Of a stretch of 64,000 bases of DNA, positions 26,520 to 36,623 are shown in pieces. The DNA is from Lysinibacillus odysseyi 34hs-1 = NBRC 100172. Lineage in GTDB: Bacteria > Bacillota > Bacilli > Bacillales_A > Planococcaceae. The first letter of the stretch is position 1; each line of letters opens with the position of its first letter. Location of the stretch: positions 372,001-436,000 of the forward strand of contig NZ_BCVX01000001.1 of the NCBI RefSeq assembly GCF_001591965.1, in the 5' to 3' direction. Both the position numbers and the translations under genes were made by a program. The notes under the pieces were generated by a model. That model was not told the origin of the DNA. It saw nothing but the letters and a program-made list of their open reading frames with translations, and ran no database searches.

Positions 26520-27832
26520 ATGAACATGCATTAGCCGCTTCTACTACAAAGAAGACAATGGTTCGTATATTGCCGTTTATTTTAGTGCTTTATGTAATCG
26601 CTTACTTGGATCGGGTAAATTTAGGCTTTGCCGCGCTTGAGATGAATTCAGATTTAGCTCTTACAGCGGAAGTATTTGGTCTTCTTTCAGGTATTTTCTT
26701 CATCGGTTACTTCTTCTTTGAAATTCCAAGCAACATGATTATGCATAAGGTGGGGGCCCGGATTTGGATTGCCCGCATTATGCTTACTTGGGGAATTATC
26801 GTTATCTTAACGGGCTTTGTACATTCCGCTACTCATCTATACATTTTGCGCTTCCTGCTAGGGGTAGCAGAGGCAGGATTTTTCCCAGGTATCATTTTAT
26901 ATTTAACGTATTGGTTCCGTGAACGTGAACGCGGTAAAGCCACTGCTGTACTGCTATTGGCTTTACCGGTTGGCGGCTTGATCGGTGCTCCGCTATCCGC
27001 ATGGATTATCGATAACATTGCATGGGCTGGAATGGAAGGCTGGCGCTGGATGTTCATTTTAGAAGGGATTCCGGCACTTATTTTAGGGGTTGTGACAATT
27101 TTCTTCCTTACTGACCGGCCGGCAAAAGCAAAATGGCTGGACCCTGAGGAAATCGCCTGGCTTGAGGGCGAGCTCGAAGGTGAACGCCGGGCTGCTTTGC
27201 GCCTCAACAAACCGACAAAATGGGAAATGCTAAAAGGGGCAACAGTGTGGAAATTATCCGCCTTCTATTTCGCAGGCTATACTGGCGTTTATGGATTATC
27301 TTTCTGGGTGCCGACAATTATTAAATCATTGTCAGCTACAACAGCAACTAACATGGAAATCGGCTGGATGGCGATGCTCCCTTCCTTGATTGGCATACCT
27401 GCCATTATCTTTACAGGATGGAGCGCGGATAAGACAAGAAAACATAAGCTGCATCTTATCATCTGTTTAGGCGTAGCCATTGTCGGATTTACCGGCTGTG
27501 CCCTCGCAACATCTTTATGGCCTATGGTTGCTATGCTATCGCTCGCCTCTGCCGGACTTTACGGCTTTACAGGCTGCTTCTTTGCTTATTTAACATTCTT
27601 CTTCACCGAATCAACCGCGCCTGTCGGCATTGCACTTGTCAACTCCTTCGCTGCGCTGGGAGGATTTGTTGGGCCGACAATTTTAGGCTCATTCACTTTA
27701 CAGACAGGTATGTTCGTTTTAGCCGGACTATTAATCGCCGGTGTCATCATTCTATTTACAATGCAGAAGACAAATATCGAAATGGATGCCCAAGAAGTAA
27801 GAGTGACGCCTTCCGGGAAACGGCTGGCATAA
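26516..27832 (+). CDS. MFS transporter, anion:cation symporter family
   Basis: 438 residues with twelve membrane helices. YLDRVNLGFAAL at the first helix and GVAEAGFFPG near 115 are hallmarks of the ACS family, which imports carboxylates such as hexuronates, phthalate or tartrate. Translationally coupled to scoB, so it probably imports the organic acid whose CoA ester or oxoacid product the transferase handles; inference from the operon. Confidence 0.9.
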   Translation: MNEHALAASTTKKTMVRILPFILVLYVIAYLDRVNLGFAALEMNSDLALTAEVFGLLSGIFFIGYFFFEIPSNMIMHKVGARIWIARIMLTWGIIVILTGFVHSATHLYILRFLLGVAEAGFFPGIILYLTYWFRERERGKATAVLLLALPVGGLIGAPLSAWIIDNIAWAGMEGWRWMFILEGIPALILGVVTIFFLTDRPAKAKWLDPEEIAWLEGELEGERRAALRLNKPTKWEMLKGATVWKLSAFYFAGYTGVYGLSFWVPTIIKSLSATTATNMEIGWMAMLPSLIGIPAIIFTGWSADKTRKHKLHLIICLGVAIVGFTGCALATSLWPMVAMLSLASAGLYGFTGCFFAYLTFFFTESTAPVGIALVNSFAALGGFVGPTILGSFTLQTGMFVLAGLLIAGVIILFTMQKTNIEMDAQEVRVTPSGKRLA

Positions 27833-27840
27833 ATGAAGCA

Positions 27841-27874
27841 GAGACCCTCGCGTTATTGGCAGGGTCTCCTTTTT
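27841..27874 (+). terminator. Terminator of the scoAB-MFS operon
   Basis: GAGACCCT, 12-base loop, AGGGTCTC, CTTTTT. Confidence 0.92.
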
Positions 27875-27902
27875 GTTTGTTAATAGCCGGACGGAAGAAC
27901 AT

Positions 27903-28343
27903 TTACAGTGAAGAGTTGACGGACAATAAGAAAAGCTTCTTGAAAAGCCGGTATAATATATATGTAACGATGTGTAAAAAGCAAAAAATAATCAGCTGCA
28001 TAAATGCATAAATGAAAACAAAAAGAAATAAGTCCCAGTATACTTCGCCTGGCGGGAGCCCCTCTCCGGCCGCCGCGTCTATATCCATATAAAGGACAGT
28101 ATAGAAAAGAAGGATGGAAAAAGCATAGCCAGCGTATAACAATAGCCAATATTGATAGAACTGTATTTTTTGTCCGACGAACCAAAGAAGCATGTTCATG
28201 CCGACAAGGATGAGAGGAATGAAGAGATGAAAGTTAGTTAAGCCCATCCCATCGTTTAGCAGTGAGGCGACGTACCATTGGAACAGGCAAAGGCCGATCA
28301 GATTGATGAGCCCTACTGTTAAAATTGTGGAATGTTTGATCAT
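27903..28343 (-). CDS. Four-helix membrane protein of unknown function
   Basis: About 146 residues with four membrane helices and a short acidic/glycine loop (about 93-103) before the last one. ATG 28343 fits AAAGGGGA better than ATG 28349. No family recognised. Confidence 0.68.
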   Translation of the reverse strand: MIKHSTILTVGLINLIGLCLFQWYVASLLNDGMGLTNFHLFIPLILVGMNMLLWFVGQKIQFYQYWLLLYAGYAFSILLFYTVLYMDIDAAAGEGLPPGEVYWDLFLFVFIYAFMQLIIFCFLHIVTYILYRLFKKLFLLSVNSSL

Positions 28344-28448
28344 ATTCATTCCCCTTTTCTAAACCCTTGAAATAGCCATCATTAACCAGACGTCAGATTT
28401 ATCAAAAATGTTACCTATTAGTTAAAATACAGCGTATTGCTTAGACAT

Positions 28449-29417
28449 TTAAAATGAATTTGTAAATTCTTTAATCTCCCCACTCATTTCTTTATAGTTC
28501 TTCCAATGCAAATAATGATGGCCTTTTAAAGCTATGAGTCTCTCGTTTTCCACTGAACGTAACTGCTGCTTATAAAATGTCTCCATGGATTTCCCGTCTT
28601 CCGTCACTTTGTCATCCTCCTTCATGAAAATCATGACAGGCAATTGTGATGGGAATGACAGCTCCTTTGTCTTCTCGACATTTTCTTGAATTGCATTTGC
28701 TTCCTCGATGATATTTTTGTTATAGCCTTTCCATGCTGAAATTGCTTTTGTCATTGTTAGATTTTCTTCAGAATAGGTGCCCTCTTCGGCAGCTGGAAGA
28801 AAATTATCACTGTTTAAAAGAAGGGTTAACCTGGCAATACCTGTGGGCGCAAGAAACCTGAAATACGAAGGCATCTTTGGAGCTGCTTCATCAAAATATT
28901 CGAGTGCTTGCGGTAATGTAGGGTCAATGCCAATAACGGCTTCCACTTCTTTCGGATACTTATCGGCATAGTACATACTGTAAATGCCGGCAAGCGAGTG
29001 CGGCATTATGATATACGGTCCTTCAATTTGGGCGGTTTGCAATGACGTTCTTATTTCTTCCACTATGTTTTCAACCGTTCTCTCCCTTTTTGTCAGATCG
29101 CTCCATCCGTATCCGAACGGCTCGACTACGACTACCCGAAAGTCTTTTGATAATTCATTAACCAATGGTTCAAAATCAAGTGCCGGTGCTGCTGTTCCTA
29201 AGCCTGGCAGCAGGACAATCGTTTTCTCCCCCCTTCCTTTTACTGTAACATGAAGCTTTTCCCCTTCCATGTCTACATACTCCCCGGTAGCGGGATATTT
29301 GTTTTCTTCATATAGTTTCATTCCTGTATGAAAGATAACCCACATCATGCAAAGGACAATGAAAGATAGCACGATATTGCGAATTACCTTCCAAACCCGA
29401 ACCTTCTTTTTGACCAT
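28449..29417 (-). CDS. Membrane-anchored alpha/beta hydrolase
   Basis: 322 residues. An N-terminal membrane anchor (about 10-32) precedes an alpha/beta-hydrolase fold: VLLPGLGTAAP oxyanion region near 70, nucleophile motif MPHSLAG near 137, and a C-terminal GHHYLHW carrying the catalytic histidine near 300. The enzyme should face the outside of the membrane. Substrate unknown. GGAGGAAAC precedes the ATG. Confidence 0.85.
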   Translation of the reverse strand: MVKKKVRVWKVIRNIVLSFIVLCMMWVIFHTGMKLYEENKYPATGEYVDMEGEKLHVTVKGRGEKTIVLLPGLGTAAPALDFEPLVNELSKDFRVVVVEPFGYGWSDLTKRERTVENIVEEIRTSLQTAQIEGPYIIMPHSLAGIYSMYYADKYPKEVEAVIGIDPTLPQALEYFDEAAPKMPSYFRFLAPTGIARLTLLLNSDNFLPAAEEGTYSEENLTMTKAISAWKGYNKNIIEEANAIQENVEKTKELSFPSQLPVMIFMKEDDKVTEDGKSMETFYKQQLRSVENERLIALKGHHYLHWKNYKEMSGEIKEFTNSF

Positions 29418-29618
29418 TATGTTTCCTCCCCTATTTTCTCTTTGTTATTTAGTGGATGGTCTGTTTTCCAGCAGCTGTTGCCGGAAATGCCGCTGTAGAT
29501 CTTCCTCTTTTCCACTTTATAAAACTGGTCACATGGCAACCATCGATTATCCTAACAATGTCCAGCCCTACTGTTACAATTTCGTCACTTACCAAGCAGC
29601 CTGCATTTTGCTGAAAAA

Positions 29619-29657
29619 CAAAAAAGATGGTAGGAAAACTGAATTTCCACACCATCT
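29619..29657 (-). terminator. Terminator of the S66 peptidase gene
   Basis: Minus strand: AGATGGTGTGGAAA, loop TTCAG, TTTTCCTACCATCT, TTTTTTG. Confidence 0.85.
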
Positions 29658-29685
29658 CTTTATTTTTTCACGATGTAACATATGG

Positions 29686-30675
29686 TTACAGCCATTCTTC
29701 CACGCATTCGACTTTACGCTGCTTTGTATCGACCCGTATCCGCCTTCCAATTGCCAGCGGGTGCATCGGATGGGTATGGCATGTGTCAAACCCATTTAGA
29801 ATGGGAATGTTCCTGCCATCCAGCTGTTCTAACAAAATATCGATAGGCTGCCTGCCAGTCCCAAGATCATCATAGCGCTCATGCTTGCCAAGCAGGATCG
29901 CAGCTGCCTTATCAAAAATGCCGTGCAGCTTAAGCATCGCAACATTCTTTTCGACGATTGCCGCATTCTTCATGCAGTCTTCAATCAGCAAAATATCTCC
30001 TTTTTTAATTTCCGGGAAGTATTCCGTACCGATAAAGCCGTACATTGCATTATTGTTCCCGCCAATCAGCCGCCCTTCTGCCACCCCATCATTCACGGAC
30101 GTCCATTCATTCGGGTAAAGCGTCTTTTCCGTTTCCTTCTCCAGCCAATTCACCGGTTCATCCGACCAAACCGGTGACATCGGGATGGTATACGGAATGC
30201 TCTGCTCCCGGCAGAAATAATTTTCGAAAAACTCATATGTAATAGTAACAAGCGGTTCAAACTCTCCAAATGACGGCACAAGCGCCGGCCCGTAATAGGT
30301 GCTGATGCCAGTCTTGGCATAAAGCGCAAGCAGGACAGCTGTCGCATCCGAGTAGCCGACGACAAGCTTCGGGTTTTCCTTGAATGCCCCATAGTCGATA
30401 TACGGCAGCATACTATTGGCGTTCGTCCCGCCAATCATTGACATAATCATCGGTATGTCCGGATTCCTGAGCAGTTCATTCAGCTCCCCTGCCCTCTCTT
30501 TTGGAGAGCCTGAGCGGTAGACATCCGATTGACCTGTAAGGCTTCCTTCCACGATTTCAAAGCCCTTCTCCTCAAGGAAAGCCTTTGCCCGTTTATATCT
30601 CTTTTCCTCTGATACCGATGCAGGGGACGACGGTGAGAAGATACCGATTTTATCTCCTTTTTTCAAGTATTTCAT
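29686..30675 (-). CDS. S66-family serine peptidase (LD-carboxypeptidase/MccF-like)
   Basis: 329 residues. Nucleophile Ser109 in VVGYSDATA, a glutamate in LLIEDC near 230 and histidine in THPMHPLAIG near 305 form the S66 Ser-Glu-His triad. Length and the N-terminal GDKIGIFSPSSP block suit the MccF subgroup, which cleaves peptidyl-nucleotide antibiotics of the microcin C type, though muropeptide LD-carboxypeptidases share the fold. No microcin genes are nearby. AGGAGTG precedes the ATG. Confidence 0.9.
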   Translation of the reverse strand: MKYLKKGDKIGIFSPSSPASVSEEKRYKRAKAFLEEKGFEIVEGSLTGQSDVYRSGSPKERAGELNELLRNPDIPMIMSMIGGTNANSMLPYIDYGAFKENPKLVVGYSDATAVLLALYAKTGISTYYGPALVPSFGEFEPLVTITYEFFENYFCREQSIPYTIPMSPVWSDEPVNWLEKETEKTLYPNEWTSVNDGVAEGRLIGGNNNAMYGFIGTEYFPEIKKGDILLIEDCMKNAAIVEKNVAMLKLHGIFDKAAAILLGKHERYDDLGTGRQPIDILLEQLDGRNIPILNGFDTCHTHPMHPLAIGRRIRVDTKQRKVECVEEWL

Positions 30676-30869
30676 TTCAGCACTCCTTCTATTATATAGT
30701 AGTTAAATCGTTTATCAGTGCGGGGGGAATGCCCCTTCTTAACTGCGCATTCTCCCCTTAAACATATCTATGATTAGAGCTTAGGAAAGCCAAAAGGTAT
30801 TCAGCCCAGGTTGAAGGCAATGTCAATAAGCCCTGTATGACAAAATTCATTTCTGTTAAGCAAGGAGCG

Positions 30870-31505
30870 TTATACAGTCGCTACATCCCTGGCTATTCCT
30901 ATAAGATACCAGTCCCCTTCCCGTTCCTTGTAGATGAACCGGATAGATTGGAACGAATGCTCATCTTTTCCTGGCGAATAGTATTCCACATATTTAGCAT
31001 CCGGATAATACGTATGAATGGTGTTTATAACACCCGCAAAATTCTCTGCCGATTCATTAAAAGTGATAATATTATAGTCTACTTCCTCCTTTCCCCATCG
31101 TTGTAACAGCATCTGCTGGACATACTCATGTAATGTCAATTGATATTCCTTTCCTGATTCATCATGTCCCCATACATACTCCCTATCAGTTGCTGCGCTT
31201 ATCTTCTCTTTGGATAAGTGAACATACTGTCCGCCATAGCCATCCGGATTGCCAAAATCAGCATAAAAAGCAAAGGTAATCCCGTCTTCCGGGTCAACCT
31301 TATCAGCCATATTTATAAAGTCAGACTCCTGTAGCAGCGAAAATATTTCTGCGGACAACGCTAATAACTCCTTTTCCGTTTCTTTGTCCGAGCTGTTCTT
31401 TTCAGTGCTGTCAGCTAAAGAGACCGCTTGCTTTTCATCTCCATTACAGCCGTAAATCAATATCAAACTAAAGGTTATATAAAAAAGGCCCAGAAGGTTT
31501 CTCAT
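30870..31505 (-). CDS. Lipoprotein of unknown function
   Basis: About 211 residues from ATG 31505 (GGGGG site 5-6 bp upstream). Signal with lipobox LIYGC, then an acidic helix and a mixed alpha/beta domain ending in WYLIGIARDVATV. The fold pattern (variable helix, then beta strands of the NTF2 type) is only suggestive. No neighbour in the same unit. Confidence 0.68.
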   Translation of the reverse strand: MRNLLGLFYITFSLILIYGCNGDEKQAVSLADSTEKNSSDKETEKELLALSAEIFSLLQESDFINMADKVDPEDGITFAFYADFGNPDGYGGQYVHLSKEKISAATDREYVWGHDESGKEYQLTLHEYVQQMLLQRWGKEEVDYNIITFNESAENFAGVINTIHTYYPDAKYVEYYSPGKDEHSFQSIRFIYKEREGDWYLIGIARDVATV

Positions 31506-31732
31506 TTTTTCCCCCATTGCTTTATTACTCTTTTTTCATCGATTTATTGATACAGTGCGGATTGTTACTTATACAAATAGAAACACAAACATTAAACCAA
31601 TAGGAATCGCGATCCAAGGTGAAAATTGCCTAATAGTAATAAATACTTCCACAAGACTGCTCGCTATCATATTACTTCACACTAAAGTCTATTTTATATG
31701 GAAGTCCGCCTTTCACTTTTTATATAAAAAAT

Positions 31733-32467
31733 TTAATAAATGTTTCCGTATTGATCACAGTTGAATTCAATACTGAACGCTTTTTCAAATGTTAACCCCA
31801 GTCCGCTCCAAATCCCTTCAATGTCGATACTATATGTGCGCCCGCCATCAATTAGGGACACCTCAACGGATGTCTGCTCCCACTCGGCATAGGAGCTTAC
31901 CCCCTTTGTCGTGATGTTATCTATCCCTGCAAATACTTGCCGGCCGTGAGTCTCGCTGTATTGTGTAGTAAAATTTGCAGCAACCTCAACTACATGTATT
32001 ACATCACTAATATACATATATGCCTTTTTCGCTATTTTCCCGTCCGCCTGCATCTTCGTCTCTTTATCCGATCGAGATAATGATTGCACAAATTCGCGTT
32101 CTTTTGCCAAATGCTGTTCCACCATGTCGCGCATTCCTTTTTCAAAAATATCCGGGTCCTGCCAGGATTCTTCCGTGAATTGTTCAATCGGAGACACTTC
32201 CATATGAAGCCCGGCTTTCTGCTCGTTTAGCCACGTTACTGCCTCTACATACCGCCTGTGATATGCCTCCTTTTGCTGCTGTGTTAATTCTAATGGGGCA
32301 GCTTCCGCTTCCTGCACAGTATCAAACATACTTTCTTTTTCTGAAACAGCTTCCTTCTGTTCTCCAATGACTGGTGTATCTACCATAACGTCCGTTTCCT
32401 CTTCAGCCATGCAAGCTGCCATTGTAACAGTTCCTAGCAAAACACTCATATAGAATCGTTTTTTCAC
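31733..32467 (-). CDS. Lipoprotein downstream of the ABC operon
   Basis: 244 residues; signal with lipobox TMAAC (Cys19), a long charged helical region with Glu/Gln runs, and a beta-rich C terminus. It follows the ECF-sigma/ABC operon but lies beyond that operon's terminator, so separate transcription is likely. Family not recognised. Confidence 0.68.
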   Translation of the reverse strand: MKKRFYMSVLLGTVTMAACMAEEETDVMVDTPVIGEQKEAVSEKESMFDTVQEAEAAPLELTQQQKEAYHRRYVEAVTWLNEQKAGLHMEVSPIEQFTEESWQDPDIFEKGMRDMVEQHLAKEREFVQSLSRSDKETKMQADGKIAKKAYMYISDVIHVVEVAANFTTQYSETHGRQVFAGIDNITTKGVSSYAEWEQTSVEVSLIDGGRTYSIDIEGIWSGLGLTFEKAFSIEFNCDQYGNIY

Positions 32468-32566
32468 TCCTAGCCCCCTCTCATTGGATTATATCCTCTA
32501 TTGTTTATCCATACTTTACCATTAAATACGTAGTAGATGAATAACTTATCTTATTTTTTAGAAAAA

Positions 32567-32604
32567 TTAAAAAAGGAGTTATTGCATCTTCTGCAATGAC
32601 TCCT
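32567..32604 (-). terminator. Terminator of the ECF-sigma/ABC operon
   Basis: Minus strand: AGGAGTCATTGCA, short loop, TGCAATAACTCCT, TTTTTTAA. Confidence 0.88.
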
Positions 32605-32631
32605 GATATTCCTTTTAAAAATTCCTCTGTA

Positions 32632-33765
32632 TTAAGTAATCTCCCGTACCCTTTCACGCCGTAATAGCCGATAAAAAAGCAGTAGAACAAGAGTAATCAA
32701 GCCAACGTAAATCCCCGGCACTATCCATGGCAAATGATACGTCTGGAACAGTCTTCCGAGCGCCATTGGAATCACCAGCCAGATGAACAGTCCAATCAGC
32801 ACAATCTGTGTCGCCATCTGAATGAGATAATTGCCACTTAAAGAGGAGCATGCAATGACCAGCATGCCAAAAATAGCACTAATAAGATACATACCAATTA
32901 CGACAGAGATAATATACTGACCGAATGTGACGTCATACCAATAGTTAATATTGTCCATATGATACAGCTGCATAAAGAAGAATGGTGATGTGCCATTTCC
33001 CATATAGAGAAGGCCGTAAGCTGCAATCAAAAATGTTGTTACAAAGAGTGTCAACGCCAGTCCAGCCCACCATTTCGTAGCAAATATCTTACGGCCATGC
33101 TTTGAGCTGTATTGCAGCGGCACCATTTGATTTACCCGATCCCTCAAAAATAGAGGCGACAGTAAAATCATTAGGTTGAATAAAATGATGATGGTGACAT
33201 TTTCTGCAATCGTTATGAAATTTTCCACCACCGATGAGCCGTAATACTGATAGCTCTCGTTTTCGAGCAGCTCATCAATGCGTTCTTTTTCCTGCGCTGA
33301 CCTATAATATTCTCCATAGAAAATTCTATCTTTATACCGATAGTTTTCAAAAACACCTTCATAAGCCTGTATCCACCACATCAGGTCGAAATCATCCGTT
33401 TCCCAAAAAGCCTGCCTCATCTTATTGAAAGCTTCATCGTCCCTCTCACCTTCTCTGTACTGTTCAATCGTCTCCACCCCCGCTGCCTGACTAAGTGGAT
33501 GGACTTTCAAGATGGCTTCAAATTTCTCAACTATCTTCCCATATTCCCGTTGAACTTCAGCTATCTCTCCATCGTCAATAACTTCTCCGTACTTTTCAAC
33601 CATATCTAGCTCGATTTCAAACCTTTCACTTGATGGCCGCCCATTTGGAAAATTGTCTAAATGAAATTCCACTAACAGACTATATAACAGCACATTCATC
33701 ACAATGAGCAGCCCAATAATAGGCCATGTAAAGCATTTCTTTATTTCCATCCACCAAAGTCTCAT
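32632..33765 (-). CDS. ABC-2 type transporter permease
   Basis: 377 residues: one N-terminal membrane helix, a long extracytoplasmic acidic helical domain (about 30-170), then five helices. This is the layout of ABC-2 permeases exporting peptides or lipids. It overlaps the upstream permease by 4 bp (ATGA). Partner of the 33762-35000 protein, which has the same layout. Confidence 0.8.
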   Translation of the reverse strand: MRLWWMEIKKCFTWPIIGLLIVMNVLLYSLLVEFHLDNFPNGRPSSERFEIELDMVEKYGEVIDDGEIAEVQREYGKIVEKFEAILKVHPLSQAAGVETIEQYREGERDDEAFNKMRQAFWETDDFDLMWWIQAYEGVFENYRYKDRIFYGEYYRSAQEKERIDELLENESYQYYGSSVVENFITIAENVTIIILFNLMILLSPLFLRDRVNQMVPLQYSSKHGRKIFATKWWAGLALTLFVTTFLIAAYGLLYMGNGTSPFFFMQLYHMDNINYWYDVTFGQYIISVVIGMYLISAIFGMLVIACSSLSGNYLIQMATQIVLIGLFIWLVIPMALGRLFQTYHLPWIVPGIYVGLITLVLLLFYRLLRRERVREIT

Positions 33766-35000
33766 TCGTGTATGTCCTTTCGTTTAAATCGTTTCATAGT
33801 ACGTATTGCGACTACAGCAGCTAGAAGCATGAAGATGCTTAACGTCAACAGTTCGTGATACCAGAATCCCGTCATCCCTGACAGCCCATTGAACAGCATA
33901 TGCGGATTTAAAACAAGCAGCATAAGGTTGAAGTGGCTAGCGAGCATTAGCAGCGGCGAAAACGTAAAATAGCTCGGTACAACGAACAACGCGAGGAGAA
34001 CGAGCAGTATTGCAATCGATACGATATAGCTGCTCTGTACACGAACCGCCATCGCGAATGTGGCAATCGTAATAATCAGCCATGAAATGAAAACGATGAC
34101 TACTGCCAATAGCAGATACTGCCATATCGGCATATCCCACCAGAAAACGTATGGGGCTTGATATTCCCAATTCAGCCCGCTGCCGACATTGACATTCCAA
34201 AGTCCGCTGTAGTCATGGAAACTAAAGAATACCGCTAACGTGCCTGCCATTAGCAAAAGACCAGCCCACACTGTTGCAATGCCAGCCGCCCAAGCCTTTT
34301 TCTTCATTAACCCTCTGCCTATTTTGCTTGCAAATACAAGGAGATGTGTACGTTGCTCACGTTCATAGGCTGTAAGGTAGGCCGTCATTAGAACCGCAAG
34401 CAGAATTCCTTCCAGGGCAATGATTTTCATAATGGAACGAAACAAAAAACTATGCATCCGGTACGGGTTCCCTGCAAAAAACCACTCGTTGTAGGATTCA
34501 TTTTCCATAAAAGTTTCGAATCTTCCCTCCAGCTGGGCAAAATGCTCATCCATCCAGGAGGCAGAAATCCCAGAAAGACCGTATGTTTTCTTCATATCTT
34601 CACCAAATGCATGGATGTCTATTTTCTCATAACGCTCCCCCAGTCGGCCGGCAAGATCTGCATACATGGCATATAAACTGAGTTCATCAATTTGCTGCTG
34701 CATGTCTTCTGACTGCTTGTAATAAAATTCAGGTGTCATCGAATCCAAGTAGGCAGCTGCCCCTTGCTCAGAGCCGAGCGCTATTGCTTTTTGTTCGATT
34801 TCCTCTTGTAGTCCTTCAAGTGCTTCGTCATTAATTGTCTTTCCGTATGTTTCCACGATATCATTTAATATAGCGAGCTCTTTTCCTTCACGTGCTTCTG
34901 ACCATATGTAAAAACTATTAAAACCAAGAAACACAATCAAGAGTATCCATATGACAGGAGACCGCCACAGCTTTTGCAGTTCTAATCCTATGTATCTCAT
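33762..35000 (-). CDS. ABC-2 type transporter permease
   Basis: About 412 residues from ATG 35000 (GGTGAAGAG site), again one anchor helix, a large outside domain (about 40-190) rich in Glu/Tyr, and a cluster of membrane helices. It starts 4 bp after the ATPase stop. The two permeases likely pair in one exporter with the ATPase. Confidence 0.82.
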   Translation of the reverse strand: MRYIGLELQKLWRSPVIWILLIVFLGFNSFYIWSEAREGKELAILNDIVETYGKTINDEALEGLQEEIEQKAIALGSEQGAAAYLDSMTPEFYYKQSEDMQQQIDELSLYAMYADLAGRLGERYEKIDIHAFGEDMKKTYGLSGISASWMDEHFAQLEGRFETFMENESYNEWFFAGNPYRMHSFLFRSIMKIIALEGILLAVLMTAYLTAYEREQRTHLLVFASKIGRGLMKKKAWAAGIATVWAGLLLMAGTLAVFFSFHDYSGLWNVNVGSGLNWEYQAPYVFWWDMPIWQYLLLAVVIVFISWLIITIATFAMAVRVQSSYIVSIAILLVLLALFVVPSYFTFSPLLMLASHFNLMLLVLNPHMLFNGLSGMTGFWYHELLTLSIFMLLAAVVAIRTMKRFKRKDIHE

Positions 35001-35004
35001 CTCT

Positions 35005-35874
35005 TCACCCGACAGTGCTTTCCTGGGCATACTCTACAAGGAAGACATCTTCCAGTGTCGGTTGGACTGGGTGCCAGTCCGGCTTTTTCTCCTCTGCCAT
35101 AAAGCGGACGAGCATGCGGCCTTGTTCCTGCTTTTCCGCAAGGACAATATATTTTTTTGCAAAATCTGCTGCATCAGCATAATCAATAACTGTTTCAAAA
35201 ATACGGCCCGACATTGTAGCACATATGGAAGCAACATCTTTTTGATAGAGCAACTGCTTATTTTTGATCATAATGATTTCATTGGCAATCGACTCTACAT
35301 CCGAAACAATATGTGTTGATAAAAGAATTATCCGTGTTCTCGCCAAGTCAGAAAGAATATGGCGAAAACGTGCACGCTCCTTCGGGTCCAGGCCGGCTGT
35401 CGGTTCATCTAAAATAAGTATTTGAGGATCGGCTAGCAATGCCTGTGCGATACCAACACGCTGGATCATGCCGCCGGAGAATTTGCGCATTTTCTTCTTC
35501 TTCACATCAGATAGTGCAACAAGCCCAAGAACCTCATCAATGCGGCTCGCTGCCTGTTCCTTTGGCATCCCCTTTAGTGCTGCCAAATATTGCAAATACT
35601 GTACAGGCGTATAGTGCTTGTAATAGCCGAAATGCTGCGGCAAGTAGCCAAGCTTTTCCCGATATCCCTCACCTAACGCGAGAATTTCTTCGCCATTATA
35701 GGTAATTGTCCCTGCCGTGGGAGTTATGAGTGTCGCCAGCATTTTAATAAGTGTAGTCTTCCCTGCTCCATTTGGCGCAAGAAGACCGTATACCCCGTTT
35801 TTAAACGATAATGAAATATTCCTTAGAGCAACAAAATCGCCGTATTGTTTTGTTACGTTTTCGATAACAAGCAT
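35005..35874 (-). CDS. ABC transporter ATP-binding protein
   Basis: 289 residues. Walker A APNGAGKTT near residue 37, signature FSGGMIQRVGIAQALL near 133, Walker B ILILDEPTAGLD near 155 and the H-loop STHIVSD near 190. Walker A has Ala-Pro in place of the usual Gly-Pro, a minor change. It energises the two downstream permeases. GGGAGGT precedes the ATG inside the end of the previous gene. Confidence 0.94.
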   Translation of the reverse strand: MLVIENVTKQYGDFVALRNISLSFKNGVYGLLAPNGAGKTTLIKMLATLITPTAGTITYNGEEILALGEGYREKLGYLPQHFGYYKHYTPVQYLQYLAALKGMPKEQAASRIDEVLGLVALSDVKKKKMRKFSGGMIQRVGIAQALLADPQILILDEPTAGLDPKERARFRHILSDLARTRIILLSTHIVSDVESIANEIIMIKNKQLLYQKDVASICATMSGRIFETVIDYADAADFAKKYIVLAEKQEQGRMLVRFMAEEKKPDWHPVQPTLEDVFLVEYAQESTVG

Positions 35875-36623
35875 TCCAATGTACCTCCCTGTTGTTTCTT
35901 GAAAAATTGCTGCAGGCCAAATAGAAAAAGACTAATGGCTGCGCAAATCATCATGATATATAAAGCGTTTGGCAGCTGCAGTACAACCTGAATGTAGACC
36001 AACTTAGCCTGACTGAACAGCACAAAATTCCCTGCAAACCAACTGATACTGTAAATGATGGTATGTAAGAGCGGCCGTTTGCCACGCAGTACATACAGTA
36101 GACCCGCGGCAAACAAAAACAGCCCTGTCAGTGCCGCGCTGATCATCTTGAAAACATCCATCGATATAAACTGCGCTGCGATTACTATGCAACACACATG
36201 TGCAATACTCGCTGTAATACTGTAGAACAACATACGGATGGCCAGTATCTGATACACCGAATACTTCATCGTCATTTCCAGCTCTAAGGTCCCTTCAAGC
36301 TGCTTTCGAATTGTTGAAAAGCCTGTTAGTGCCAGAAATAAGAATGGTGAAATAAGAAACAGCATGGCCGTCCAGCTATCTGTGGTATCCCTCGGCGCCT
36401 CGATTGTATACAATAACAGGCTAGCAACAACTGCTAGCAAGAGGCTTGTAAACAGCAATTCTCCGCGTTCAAACAATAGCTGCCTCTTCGGAAACTCACG
36501 CCATATCTTTCTCATTACCTCCCACATCGATTGCTTGCGGGACAGCCCCTTGCTGACAATAATGGCAATCTGCCGTTCGATTTCAGCCTCCTCAGGCAAT
36601 TTTGCTTCAAATTTCGTCCTCAT
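35853..36623 (-). CDS. Membrane protein of the ECF-sigma operon
   Basis: 256 residues: a cytosolic N-terminal region of about 60 residues, then about six membrane helices. It overlaps the sigma gene by 17 bp and the ATPase gene by 22 bp. The place directly after an ECF sigma gene is normally that of an anti-sigma factor, so the N-terminal region may hold the sigma factor at the membrane; no zinc-binding anti-sigma motif is visible. It could instead be a third transporter subunit. Confidence 0.75.
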   Translation of the reverse strand: MRTKFEAKLPEEAEIERQIAIIVSKGLSRKQSMWEVMRKIWREFPKRQLLFERGELLFTSLLLAVVASLLLYTIEAPRDTTDSWTAMLFLISPFLFLALTGFSTIRKQLEGTLELEMTMKYSVYQILAIRMLFYSITASIAHVCCIVIAAQFISMDVFKMISAALTGLFLFAAGLLYVLRGKRPLLHTIIYSISWFAGNFVLFSQAKLVYIQVVLQLPNALYIMMICAAISLFLFGLQQFFKKQQGGTLECLLSKT